DNA from: Bacillus sp. E(2018)
GTDB lineage: Bacteria; Bacillota; Bacilli; Bacillales; Fictibacillaceae
DNA: 64,000 nt
Direction of reading: 5' to 3'
Assembly: GCF_005503015.1 (NCBI RefSeq)
Contig: NZ_SCOL01000001.1
Span: 1,116,001 to 1,180,000, forward strand
In this document: piece after piece, positions 45,718 through 53,849 of the stretch
How the letters are laid out: each line of letters starts with the position of its first letter
How positions within the stretch are numbered: the stretch's first letter is position 1
Position numbers and translations under genes: made by a program
The notes under the pieces: model-generated
What the model was told of the DNA's origin: nothing
The model's database searches: none
What the model saw: the letters and a program-made list of their open reading frames with translations, nothing else

Positions 45718-46791
45718 TTAAGCCTCTTCTATAAAAGAAGATAATTTTCTCTCTAATGATTCTGAAGGAAAAGGTGATAAATAAGGCTTACCAAAACCGT
45801 TCAGAAGCACCATTTGAATCATGCCTTTTTCTGCTTTTTTATCTTTTTTCATTCGATTGACGAGAGAGGAAGCTGATAAGTGCTTAGGAAATGACGGATA
45901 ACCTAAAGATGTTAACCACAGTTTTAGTTCTTTTCCTAAAATTTCTGTGCCTTTGTTTAGTGAAAGTGCAAAAAGCATGCCTAGTGCAACTGCTTCACCA
46001 TGAGTGATGCCTTTATATTGAAGCTCACCTTCTATAGCATGGCCGAGTGTGTGACCAAAGTTTAAATAAGCCCGAATTCCTTTTTCTTTCTCGTCTTGAG
46101 TGACGATAGTATTTTTTATTGTTATCCCCTGTATGAGAGCTTGTTGTAGAGAGTCTCCTTTAAGATCATCGATGTTTTTAACGTTCTCACGTAACGAACG
46201 ATATAGATTTTCATCCGCAATCAATGCGTGTTTGATGACCTCTGCAAAACCAGATCGTTTTTCTCTTGCAGATAAGGTAGTTAAGAAGTCTGTCGAATAA
46301 ATCACTGCTTCAGGTTGATGAAAGACGCCGATCATGTTTTTACCTTCAGGATGGTTGAGACCTGTTTTTCCACCTACTGCACTATCATGTGCAAGAATAG
46401 TAGTCGGAACTTGAATAAAGCGAATTCCTCGCATGTAGGTGCCAGCGACAAATCCAGCAAGGTCTCCGATCATTCCGCCTCCAAGCGCAATGACAACCGA
46501 TGTCCGGTCCAGTTCTTTGCTTAAAGCAAAACTTTGACAAGCCATATAATTCTCAAATGATTTTTGATCATCGCCAGCCTGAATCTGTATCGTTTCATAA
46601 GTGAAAGCATTACCGATAACATTTCGTACGGTTTCTAAATAGAGAGTTCCAACGTTTTCATCTGTTATGATCAATAGGTTCTTAGGTGAAGGATTTAGAT
46701 TTTCAAGAACTACTTTAAGCTGATTGATTACTTTTTCACCTATAAAAACAGGATAGCTTTTTGAAGGTGTTGTTATATGAATCGTGTTCAT
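45718..46791 (-). CDS. aroB: 3-dehydroquinate synthase
   Basis: This 357-residue cytosolic enzyme cyclises DAHP to 3-dehydroquinate. The nucleotide-binding part has GGGMIGDLAGFVAGTYMRG (about 103-121). Zinc ligands lie in the C-terminal half, including the GHTLGHAIEG segment (about 245-254). Its ATG directly follows the aroC stop (TAA-ATG), so translation is coupled. Confidence 0.94.
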   Translation of the reverse strand: MNTIHITTPSKSYPVFIGEKVINQLKVVLENLNPSPKNLLIITDENVGTLYLETVRNVIGNAFTYETIQIQAGDDQKSFENYMACQSFALSKELDRTSVVIALGGGMIGDLAGFVAGTYMRGIRFIQVPTTILAHDSAVGGKTGLNHPEGKNMIGVFHQPEAVIYSTDFLTTLSAREKRSGFAEVIKHALIADENLYRSLRENVKNIDDLKGDSLQQALIQGITIKNTIVTQDEKEKGIRAYLNFGHTLGHAIEGELQYKGITHGEAVALGMLFALSLNKGTEILGKELKLWLTSLGYPSFPKHLSASSLVNRMKKDKKAEKGMIQMVLLNGFGKPYLSPFPSESLERKLSSFIEEA

Positions 46792-47961
46792 TTAAAACAC
46801 CCTTGCACGTTCTTGGTGCTGTACGATGTTTTTCTTGATTACTTCCATGTTATCTTGACCGAATTGATTAACAAGCGCACTAGCCAGTTCCCATGCAACA
46901 ACTGATTCTGCCACAACACTAGCAGCAGGAACTGCACAGCTGTCTGAACGTTCTATGCTTGCTGCAAAGACTTCTTTTGTTTCAATATCTACACTGTTCA
47001 GCGGCTTGTAAAGAGTAGGAATCGGCTTCATAACACCACGTACAACTACTGGCATTCCTGTCGTCATACCTCCCTCAAAGCCTCCTGCGTTGTTTGTTCT
47101 TCGGGTATATCCACGTTCGATATCCCAAACAATCTCATCATGTACTTCACTTCCAGGTTTTCGTGCTGCTTCAAAACCAATACCGATCTCAGCACCTTTA
47201 AATGCATTGATACTCATGATCGCTGCTGCTAATTTAGCATCCAATTTATTATCATAATGCGTGTAGCTACCCACGCCTACTGGCATACCTTCTACGATTA
47301 CTTCAACAACACCACCGATCGAATCGCCGTTTTCCTTTGCGGTATCAATCGCTTCCATCATCGTTTTTTCAACATTTTTATCTAAACATCTTACAGGAGA
47401 GACTTCTGTTTTTTCGCGAAGTTCGGTTAAAGAATCATAAGAAATGTCTTCAGCTACGACACCACCTAGTTCTAACACGTGGCCACCAACTTCAACTCCA
47501 AGCTCTTTTAGTACCTTTTTTGCAACAGCTCCTGCTGCTACTCTTACCGTTGTTTCTCGGGCTGAAGAACGTTCTAGCACGTTTCTCATATCTCGATGAT
47601 TGTATTTAATTGCACCATTTAGATCTGCATGACCTGGTCGAGGTCTTGATATCACTCGCTTAACTTCTGCGTTCTCTTCTTCAAGAGGTTCTGCTCCCAT
47701 AATTTTTGTCCAATGAGTAAAGTCTTTGTTCTCAACTACGAGTGTAATCGGTGAACCAAGTGTTACGCCGTGTCGTACACCACTTAAGATTTGAACCTGA
47801 TCTTTCTCAATCTGCATACGTCGTCCACGACCATGACCTTTTTGACGTCTAGCAAGTTCCTCGTTAATATCTTCTGCTACTAGAGGCAAACCTGCTGGTA
47901 CACCTTCAATGATTGTTGTGAGTTGAGGGCCATGTGACTCTCCTGCTGTTAAATATCTCAT
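46792..47961 (-). CDS. aroC: Chorismate synthase
   Basis: A 389-residue flavin-dependent enzyme forming chorismate. Family signatures are GESHGPQL at the N-terminus, [13 protein letters not shown] (about 106-118) and [16 protein letters not shown] (about 130-145). It is the first gene of the aromatic operon and stands 85 bases behind the T-box terminator. The ribosome site is AGGAGGA. The gene is called aroF in B. subtilis. Confidence 0.95.
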   Translation of the reverse strand: MRYLTAGESHGPQLTTIIEGVPAGLPLVAEDINEELARRQKGHGRGRRMQIEKDQVQILSGVRHGVTLGSPITLVVENKDFTHWTKIMGAEPLEEENAEVKRVISRPRPGHADLNGAIKYNHRDMRNVLERSSARETTVRVAAGAVAKKVLKELGVEVGGHVLELGGVVAEDISYDSLTELREKTEVSPVRCLDKNVEKTMMEAIDTAKENGDSIGGVVEVIVEGMPVGVGSYTHYDNKLDAKLAAAIMSINAFKGAEIGIGFEAARKPGSEVHDEIVWDIERGYTRRTNNAGGFEGGMTTGMPVVVRGVMKPIPTLYKPLNSVDIETKEVFAASIERSDSCAVPAASVVAESVVAWELASALVNQFGQDNMEVIKKNIVQHQERARVF

Positions 47962-48046
47962 ATTCTATTCCTCCTGTTTGCCTGTTTTTTATAAAGAAAA
48001 CTTTTGTAAACCACGTCGATCTAGTTACTCTTTTAGTTCTATAGTA

Positions 48047-48290
48047 CAAAAAAATCCCTGCTAATAAGCAGGGACGAATATTTATCGCGGTACCACCCTG
48101 ACAGCAAAGACTAAATCTTTGCCACCTTGATTTTGTTAACGGAAATTTTTCCGGCTTTTTTTAAAAGCATGCTCAAGAATTGTAATTCGTGAAAGGCTGT
48201 GTACTGATTTGCACCACCATCAGCTCTCTAATAACAGGGAACCATTTCACTACTGCTGTTCTATCATTGCGATTTGTTTTATAAAGTTAT
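48047..48290 (-). promoter_or_regulatory. T-box riboswitch of the aro/tyrA operon, probably tyrosine-specific
   Basis: The minus strand carries a Stem I with the AGTA S-turn motif and a GAGAGCTGATGG distal segment. The T-box AGGGTGGTACCGCG (48086-48099) follows, then a terminator TCCCTGCT-TATT-AGCAGGGA (48055-48074) with seven T. The 3' side of the specifier loop reads GAAT-TAC-A, so UAC (Tyr) is the likely specifier; the base after it is a purine as usual. The TGGT of the T-box pairs with a tRNA whose discriminator is A, which fits tRNA-Tyr. Low charged tRNA would turn the operon on. Confidence 0.88.
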
Positions 48291-48429
48291 AAACAGTTTT
48301 AGCACGTTGAAGCGCTGTTGTAAAGGAAATTCATTCATTTTTCTTAAAATTTACAATACCTTCATCTATATGTCAAAAAGCACTTTAAACAGCTTCAAAA
48401 TTATTTTAAATCTTTTTTCGTGTAAGTAC

Positions 48430-48458
48430 TTGACATTCTTTTGAAATCCCTTTAAAGT
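48430..48458 (+). promoter_or_regulatory. SigA-type promoter of the DAHP synthase gene
   Basis: TTGACA (48430-48435) and TAAAGT (48453-48458) separated by exactly 17 bp, pointing to the gene at 48593 with a leader of about 125 bases. Confidence 0.75.
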
Positions 48459-48476
48459 TACAAACAATACTTTATG

Positions 48477-48553
48477 AGACACACGCTTTAAAGCGCGAAA
48501 GTGTCTATGTAACGATGTATATAAAATAAGCCTATGAGCGGCCGCGATATAGG
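48477..48553 (+). promoter_or_regulatory. Two hairpins in the DAHP synthase leader
   Basis: AGACAC (48477-48482) pairs with GTGTCT (48501-48506) around an inner CGCTTT/AAAGCG palindrome. CCTAT (48531-48535) pairs with ATAGG (48549-48553) around GCGGCCGC. No T tract follows, so these are not terminators. Function unknown. Confidence 0.45.
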
Positions 48554-48592
48554 AACTAATGACAAGAGTATAAATATGGGGAGGAACCACAC

Positions 48593-49672
48593 ATGTCAAA
48601 CGAATTAGTAGACTTACGCAAACAGATGGATGATATTTCATTAAAGATTTTAGAACTCTTGAACGAACGAGGAAACGTGGCACAACAAATTGGAAAGCTT
48701 AAAGAAATGCAAGGTGTTAAACGCTTCGATCCTGTAAGAGAGAGAGAATTGCTTGATCTGATCGCTTCTCATAACGATGGTCCTTTTGAGACGTCAACGG
48801 TGCAACACATCTTCAAACAAATCTTTAAAGCAAGCTTAGAACTTCAAAAAGATGATAATCGAAAAGCATTACTCGTATCTCGTAAAAAGAAACCTGAAGA
48901 TACGATCGTAAATGTAAAAGGTGAAAAAATCGGTGATGGTAACCCTCACTTCATTATGGGTCCTTGTGCGGTAGAAAGCTACGAACAAGTGAAACAAGTA
49001 GCAGAAGTCATTGCAGAAAAAGGTTTAACGTTAATCCGAGGTGGCGCATTCAAACCGCGTACGTCTCCTTACGACTTCCAAGGACTTGGACTAGAAGGAT
49101 TAAAAATTCTTCGCAAAGCAGCAGATGAACATCAGCTTGCTGTTGTGAGTGAGATTCTAAATCCAAACGATATTGAGATGGCGCTAGATTATGTTGATGT
49201 GATTCAGATCGGCGCACGTAACATGCAAAACTTTGATCTGTTAAAAGCAGCTGGATCTGTTAACAAACCAGTATTGTTAAAGCGTGGGTTAGCTGCAACG
49301 ATTGAAGAATTCATGTACGCAGCTGAGTACATCTTGGCTCAAGGTAACTCTCAAGTCATTCTTTGCGAACGCGGAATTCGTACGTACGAAAGAGCAACAC
49401 GAAACACGCTAGATATTTCAGCTGTACCTATTCTTAAGAAAGAAACGCATCTTCCTGTAGTTGTCGACGTAACACACTCAACTGGGCGTAAAGATCTTCT
49501 CCTTCCTGCTGCTAAAGCGGCGATGGCGATCGGCGCAGATGCAGTTATGGCTGAAGTGCACCCTGATCCAGCAGTTGCACTATCTGATTCAGCGCAACAG
49601 ATGAACATTCCAGAATTCCACGAATTCATGGATGCTCTTCTAAACAAAGAAAAAAAGAAGATTCATTCTTAA
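48593..49672 (+). CDS. aroG: Bifunctional chorismate mutase / DAHP synthase
   Basis: A 359-residue fusion catalysing the first step of the shikimate pathway. Residues 1-85 are an AroQ chorismate mutase, which in Bacillus also serves as feedback sensor for chorismate and prephenate. Residues about 105-350 are the DAHP synthase barrel (GPCAVES near 123-129, [12 protein letters not shown] near 148-159, [20 protein letters not shown] near 297-316). It is divergent from aroC and has its own promoter. Codons are notably GC-richer and more biased than those of its neighbours, as in highly expressed genes. B. subtilis calls it aroA. Confidence 0.95.
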   Translation: MSNELVDLRKQMDDISLKILELLNERGNVAQQIGKLKEMQGVKRFDPVRERELLDLIASHNDGPFETSTVQHIFKQIFKASLELQKDDNRKALLVSRKKKPEDTIVNVKGEKIGDGNPHFIMGPCAVESYEQVKQVAEVIAEKGLTLIRGGAFKPRTSPYDFQGLGLEGLKILRKAADEHQLAVVSEILNPNDIEMALDYVDVIQIGARNMQNFDLLKAAGSVNKPVLLKRGLAATIEEFMYAAEYILAQGNSQVILCERGIRTYERATRNTLDISAVPILKKETHLPVVVDVTHSTGRKDLLLPAAKAAMAIGADAVMAEVHPDPAVALSDSAQQMNIPEFHEFMDALLNKEKKKIHS

Positions 49673-49675
49673 TAG

Positions 49676-49714
49676 AAAGAAAAAGCCTGGCTCGCTGAGT
49701 CAGGCTTTTTCTTT
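49676..49714. terminator. Bidirectional Rho-independent terminator
   Basis: A 14-bp perfect stem (49676-49689 and 49701-49714) with an 11-base loop, A-rich left and T-rich right. Confidence 0.9.
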
Positions 49715-49726
49715 GGTAATTGGAGC

Positions 49727-49927
49727 TTAGTCTTCGAAATACTCTTTGTAGTAACCGCCTACTTTACCTGTGTTATCTACTACAAAATAAAATTCCTCTG
49801 TTTCATTTTTTAGTTCATAGGTTTTACCCGCAGTTAAAGCACGGTTAACCATATATTTTTTTGCATCCGTATGTACACATTTAATTTCGCGAATCGTTTC
49901 TCTGTTCGCCCACTCTAAATGAATCAT
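49727..49927 (-). CDS. Small DUF6501-type protein, 66 aa
   Basis: A short beta-rich protein with KCVHTDAKKYMVNRALT and a C-terminal GGYYKEYFED motif. I recognise it as a small Bacillaceae family (DUF6501, from memory) of unknown function. The ATG follows GGAGAGAG. It is a single-gene unit convergent to the DAHP synthase gene. Confidence 0.7.
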   Translation of the reverse strand: MIHLEWANRETIREIKCVHTDAKKYMVNRALTAGKTYELKNETEEFYFVVDNTGKVGGYYKEYFED

Positions 49928-50081
49928 GAAGTCTCTCTCCTTTAAGAAATTCTTTTGTTAAATCATAATGTTCCCTGCCCTATCTGTCAAATTCATTTCG
50001 TAGAGCTCCTTTCCTAGTATTTCATAGAACGTTTCGGTTACTATGATTAAGAAGATACTATTAGAATGGAGATTTACTTAT

Positions 50082-51044
50082 ATGAAAGCTTTAGTATTTA
50101 ACTCTTTCGGGGGTCCAGAAGTTTTAGAATATCGTGAAATTAACAACCCAATTATCGGTGATCAGGACATTTTGGTTGAAATGAAGGCCATTGGCTTAAA
50201 CTTCGCTGATGTTTATAGAAGAAAAGGAAATTATCATCTTGAAGGACAGCCTCCATACATCCTAGGATATGAAGGAGCGGGAATCGTTAAAGAAATTGGT
50301 AGTGCTGTTAGTGGTGTTTCAGTTGGAGATCGTATCGCATTTGCAGATGTACCCGCTGCTAACGCGGAACTGGTCGCTGTCCCACACGATAAAGCAATCC
50401 CGATTCCAGAAGGTGTTTCCTTTGAATCAGCTGCCTCCCTTCTTTTACAAGGGTTGACTGCACATTATCTTACGAGAGACAGTTTTTCCATTAAGCAAGG
50501 TCATGTTGCATTGGTTCATGCTGCCGCGGGCGGTGTTGGACAACTATTGATCCAGATCATCAAGTTGCTTGGCGGAAAGGTTATCGGTTTAACATCATCC
50601 GAAGAAAAGCGTGAGTTCGCTTTAGCAGCAGGTGCGGATTCAGTATTCTTATATAATGATAATTGGAAAGAAAGCGTGTTAAGTGAAACTTCCGGCAAAG
50701 GTGTAGATGTTGTTTATGAGTCTGTGGGTTCTACAATAATAGATAGTTTTGAAGTTACTAGGATAGGTGGGACTGTCGTATTCTTTGGAATGGCTGGCGG
50801 CGATCCTGTGTCCATTGATCCTCGTATGCTTATGGATACGTCTAAGACGTTGACCGGAGGAGACTTATGGAATGTCCTCACCTCTCACGAAGAACGTGTA
50901 AAGCGTTCAAGCGAATTGTTTGAATGGATTAAAAATGGAGATGTAAAAATTACAGAAACATCTTTCCCGTTACATGACGGTGCAAAAGCTCATGAATATT
51001 TAGAGAGTAGAAAGAGTACAGGGAAGATTTTGTTGATTCCTTAA
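50082..51044 (+). CDS. Quinone oxidoreductase-like MDR protein
   Basis: A 320-residue medium-chain dehydrogenase/reductase of the zinc-free QOR type. The GroES-like N-terminal domain (with GLNFADVYRRKG, about 42-53) is followed by the NADPH site AAAGGVGQLLIQ (about 147-158). No zinc-binding Cys or His set is visible. It likely reduces quinones or enones in the cytosol. I start at the ATG at 50082, which fits the family N-terminus (MKALVF) and has TGGAG ahead, not at 50043. Confidence 0.8.
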   Translation: MKALVFNSFGGPEVLEYREINNPIIGDQDILVEMKAIGLNFADVYRRKGNYHLEGQPPYILGYEGAGIVKEIGSAVSGVSVGDRIAFADVPAANAELVAVPHDKAIPIPEGVSFESAASLLLQGLTAHYLTRDSFSIKQGHVALVHAAAGGVGQLLIQIIKLLGGKVIGLTSSEEKREFALAAGADSVFLYNDNWKESVLSETSGKGVDVVYESVGSTIIDSFEVTRIGGTVVFFGMAGGDPVSIDPRMLMDTSKTLTGGDLWNVLTSHEERVKRSSELFEWIKNGDVKITETSFPLHDGAKAHEYLESRKSTGKILLIP

Positions 51045-51068
51045 TAGAACATGGATTTGTGATCTACG

Positions 51069-51098
51069 GGCGGCTGCGAGTAGCAGCTGCCTTTTTTA
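51069..51098 (+). terminator. Rho-independent terminator
   Basis: GGCGGCTGC-GAGTA-GCAGCTGCC (one G-U) followed by six T. Confidence 0.85.
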
Positions 51099-51105
51099 TG
51101 ATTTA

Positions 51106-51175
51106 GTTGCAAAATGCAAATATTATAATCTTCGGATAGTCGCATTTTACAACTATTATTAGTTGCATATTGCAA
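51106..51175. repeat. Three related 14-base units around TTGCAAAATGCAA
   Basis: GTTGCAAAATGCAA (51106-51119), its inverted copy TCGCATTTTACAAC (51140-51153, 12 of 14 positions pair) and a direct copy GTTGCATATTGCAA (51162-51175). They lie between two convergent genes, not at a promoter. Confidence 0.6.
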
Positions 51176-51250
51176 GTTATAATTAGTGGTTAAATAGTAG
51201 GTTCATTGATACGTTTTTTTATTAGATTAAAATAATTTTTGCTAGTTGGG

Positions 51251-52225
51251 TTATTCAAGAATCGGTAGCTGGTACGTTGCTGAATTTGTAGGACCGCTCG
51301 GGGGAAGTTTCATAGATTTCAGAAGATTTTTCATACAAGTAGTTGAATCGATGTGTAAAAAACGTCTTAACGTTTTATTCTTTACAGGTTGATCAAAAAT
51401 CAGTGCGTAGTTTTGGATTGCTCTTATATGAGCATCTTTGGACTTTACATTGCACTTAGTACAAACCCAAGTACTTCTCTCTCGTTGCATAGGAACATGA
51501 TTGCAGCTTGGACAAAAGACTCCGGTGATAATGTCCGTTTCTTTGATGTTATATGTTCTTAATAAGTCTGGATTAAGCTTGTCATGTTGTTTAAATAGCT
51601 TTGTCGCTAATTTTGAAAGGTCTTTTTTTGTGAGGATTTCTTGATGGAGCGTTGAAAATTCTTGAATTTTGTTAGCTAGACTCTTAGCTCGAATAATATG
51701 GACAGCTTTCTTGCCATAATGCGGTGATAGCGTAATAAAAGATTTAGGATTTGTTAAAACAACGAGGGAATAAAGCGGGATTTTAGGCAACTGATTTCTT
51801 TTCAACCAGCTTTCCAGATATATTTTTTGTTGTTGGACCTGGTTTACTGGGTCAGGAAATGTTTCAGCTACTCCATTTTTCGTTCTTTTCATCTGATCGA
51901 AGTGATGATCAAAATATAGATCTCCTGAGAGATTTTTAACTTCGAGCAAAACGCCAAAAGAAGAATGAAGAATCAGACAGTCAATTTGAAAGTAGTATTT
52001 CTTTTCTTTATCTCTTGGCAGTCGCAAGTCATGAAAAATGAGGTATGAATTCTCATCTAAATCGTACAGAAAATAATCTAATGCCACTTCACCTCTATAA
52101 CCTGCTGAATGTCTAGCAAATTCAATTTGTAATTCCCCGTGTTTTAGATGATTGTGTACTAATCTTTGTAAGATGGCGTCCAATTTTAGTAATTTTAGGG
52201 GCTTTGTACGTGGTTTTTTTATCAA
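51251..52225 (-). CDS. NERD-domain protein with C-terminal zinc ribbon
   Basis: A 324-residue protein. A NERD nuclease-like domain (about 38-160) has an FQIDCLIL strand and a GVLLEVKNLSGD motif, i.e. the Asp and Glu-x-Lys of the restriction-endonuclease fold. A zinc ribbon follows (CPSC and CTKC, about 239-260). Function unknown; DNA processing is the usual guess. The start is a TTG at 52225 with AGAGGTG ahead. The region before it carries a palindrome and phased repeats (52330-52440). Confidence 0.75.
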   Translation of the reverse strand: MIKKPRTKPLKLLKLDAILQRLVHNHLKHGELQIEFARHSAGYRGEVALDYFLYDLDENSYLIFHDLRLPRDKEKKYYFQIDCLILHSSFGVLLEVKNLSGDLYFDHHFDQMKRTKNGVAETFPDPVNQVQQQKIYLESWLKRNQLPKIPLYSLVVLTNPKSFITLSPHYGKKAVHIIRAKSLANKIQEFSTLHQEILTKKDLSKLATKLFKQHDKLNPDLLRTYNIKETDIITGVFCPSCNHVPMQRERSTWVCTKCNVKSKDAHIRAIQNYALIFDQPVKNKTLRRFLHIDSTTCMKNLLKSMKLPPSGPTNSATYQLPILE

Positions 52226-52329
52226 GGTATCACCTCTTGCTTTTTTGTATATATTTCATTCGATAAAAATCGAAAAAATACCTTTATTTTCAGCAATGGC
52301 TCGATGAATATTTTTTTGCTGTGAAATTA

Positions 52330-52440
52330 AATTGTGCACAATTAAGTCAAAAATGAAGAAATTAAGTCGAAAAAGACGTTCATTAAGTCGTGCGGCGCAC
52401 CAATTAAGCGGTTCTCAAGCCTAATTAAGTCAAAAATCAA
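52330..52440. repeat. 14-bp palindrome and five phased ATTAAG repeats
   Basis: AATTGTGCACAATT (52330-52343) is a perfect palindrome. It overlaps the first of five ATTAAG units at 52341, 52361, 52382, 52403 and 52424, spaced 20, 21, 21 and 21 bases, close to two helical turns. Most units extend to ATTAAGTC. The array lies 100-200 bases upstream of the NERD gene. Confidence 0.7.
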
Positions 52441-52515
52441 AAATAAAGGCCCTTCGACAAATCCAGAGCCACCTTATAAAATACTCGCTAACCTCCTACT
52501 AACACTTAATCACCC

Positions 52516-52545
52516 ACAAAAAAACACCCCCTGCAAGCAGGGGGC
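52516..52545 (-). terminator. Terminator of odhAB
   Basis: CCCCCTG-CAAG-CAGGGGG with eight T on the minus strand side, 30 bases after the odhB stop. Confidence 0.88.
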
Positions 52546-52574
52546 GTTCCATATCATCATTATAGTACTAAACA

Positions 52575-53849
52575 TTAACCTTCTAAAAGAAGCGATTCTG
52601 GATCTTCAAGAAGTGATTTAATTGTTGTTAAGAAGCTTACCGCTTCTTTTCCATCTACAATACGGTGATCATAAGAAAGCGCGATGTACATCATCGGACG
52701 GTTTTCCATGCGCTCTTTATCGATCGCTACTGGTCTCCATTGGATTGTGTGCATACCAAGGATACCAACTTGAGGTGCGTTCAAGATAGGTGTTGAAAGC
52801 ATTGATCCGAAGATACCACCGTTTGTGATCGTGAATGAACCACCTTGAAGGTCTTCTAAGGATAACTTCTTAGAACGTGCCTTCTCAGCTAGGTTTCCGA
52901 TTTCTTTTTCAATACCAGCGAAGCTTAGACGATCAGCGTTGCGTACAACTGGTACCACTAATCCTTCTTCCGCTCCAACCGCGATACCGATATCGTAGAA
53001 CTTCTTAAGAACCATTTCATCGCCTTGAATCTCAGCGTTGATTGCAGGGAACTTTTTCAAAGCTCCTACTACCGCTTTTGTAAAGAATGACATGTATCCT
53101 AGTTTAACTCCGTTTTGCTCATAGAACTTGTCCTTACGACGAGCACGAACTTCGTTGATCGCCGTCATATCCACTTCATTGAACGTTGTAAGCATCGCTG
53201 CTGTTTGTTGAGCTTCAACTAAACGCTTAGCGATTGTTTGACGTCTGCGGGACATCTTCACTCGCTCTACAGGTTTCTCTGGGTTTACAGCTTCAACAGA
53301 AGCTGCTGGTTTAGAAGCTGACGCTGCTGGCTTAGATGCCGGAGCCGCTTTTTCCGTGCTTCCACCTTCTGCGTGACGTTTCACATCTTCCGTGCGAACA
53401 CGTCCTAGAGGATCTCGAGCGTTCACTTCAGAAAGATCGATGCCTTTTTCACGAGCAAGCTTGCGCGCTGCTGGAGATGCGATCGGACGATCAGATGCTT
53501 TCACTTCTTCTTCAGCCGCATCTTTTTCTACGATTGGCTCTTGTTTTTGTTGAGTTGGAGCTGCTTTTTCTTCAGTCTTCTCTTCTGCTGCTGGTTCTGC
53601 AGACTCAGAAGCACCGCCTTCAACGATTGAAGCGATAATATCTCCAACGGCTACAGTGTCACCTGGTTCAACTTTAATATTTTTTAAAACGCCATCTCGC
53701 TCGGCACTGATCTCAATGTTAACTTTATCAGTTTCTAATTCTACTAAATCTTCACCTTTAACAACTGTGTCGCCTTCTTTTTTAAGCCATTGTGCTACTG
53801 TACCTTCTGAAATTGATTCGGCTAATTCCGGAACTTTAACGTCAAACAT
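52575..53849 (-). CDS. odhB: Dihydrolipoyl succinyltransferase, E2 of 2-oxoglutarate dehydrogenase
   Basis: A 424-residue E2. The lipoyl domain (1-77) has Lys42 in LETDKVNI as lipoylation site. An Ala/Glu/Pro-rich linker precedes the peripheral subunit-binding domain ([19 protein letters not shown], about 125-145). A second Ala/Ser/Lys linker leads to the acyltransferase domain with catalytic His395 in SYDHRIVDG. The ATG at 53849 overlaps the odhA stop, with GGAGG 8 bases ahead; the GTG at 53855 is too close to that site. The E3 gene is not in the window. Confidence 0.95.
   Translation of the reverse strand: MFDVKVPELAESISEGTVAQWLKKEGDTVVKGEDLVELETDKVNIEISAERDGVLKNIKVEPGDTVAVGDIIASIVEGGASESAEPAAEEKTEEKAAPTQQKQEPIVEKDAAEEEVKASDRPIASPAARKLAREKGIDLSEVNARDPLGRVRTEDVKRHAEGGSTEKAAPASKPAASASKPAASVEAVNPEKPVERVKMSRRRQTIAKRLVEAQQTAAMLTTFNEVDMTAINEVRARRKDKFYEQNGVKLGYMSFFTKAVVGALKKFPAINAEIQGDEMVLKKFYDIGIAVGAEEGLVVPVVRNADRLSFAGIEKEIGNLAEKARSKKLSLEDLQGGSFTITNGGIFGSMLSTPILNAPQVGILGMHTIQWRPVAIDKERMENRPMMYIALSYDHRIVDGKEAVSFLTTIKSLLEDPESLLLEG

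Noticed and set aside
48366..48683. 105-codon frame on minus over the DAHP synthase start
   Set aside because: It overlaps the gene's promoter, leader and N-terminal coding region and has no ribosome site.
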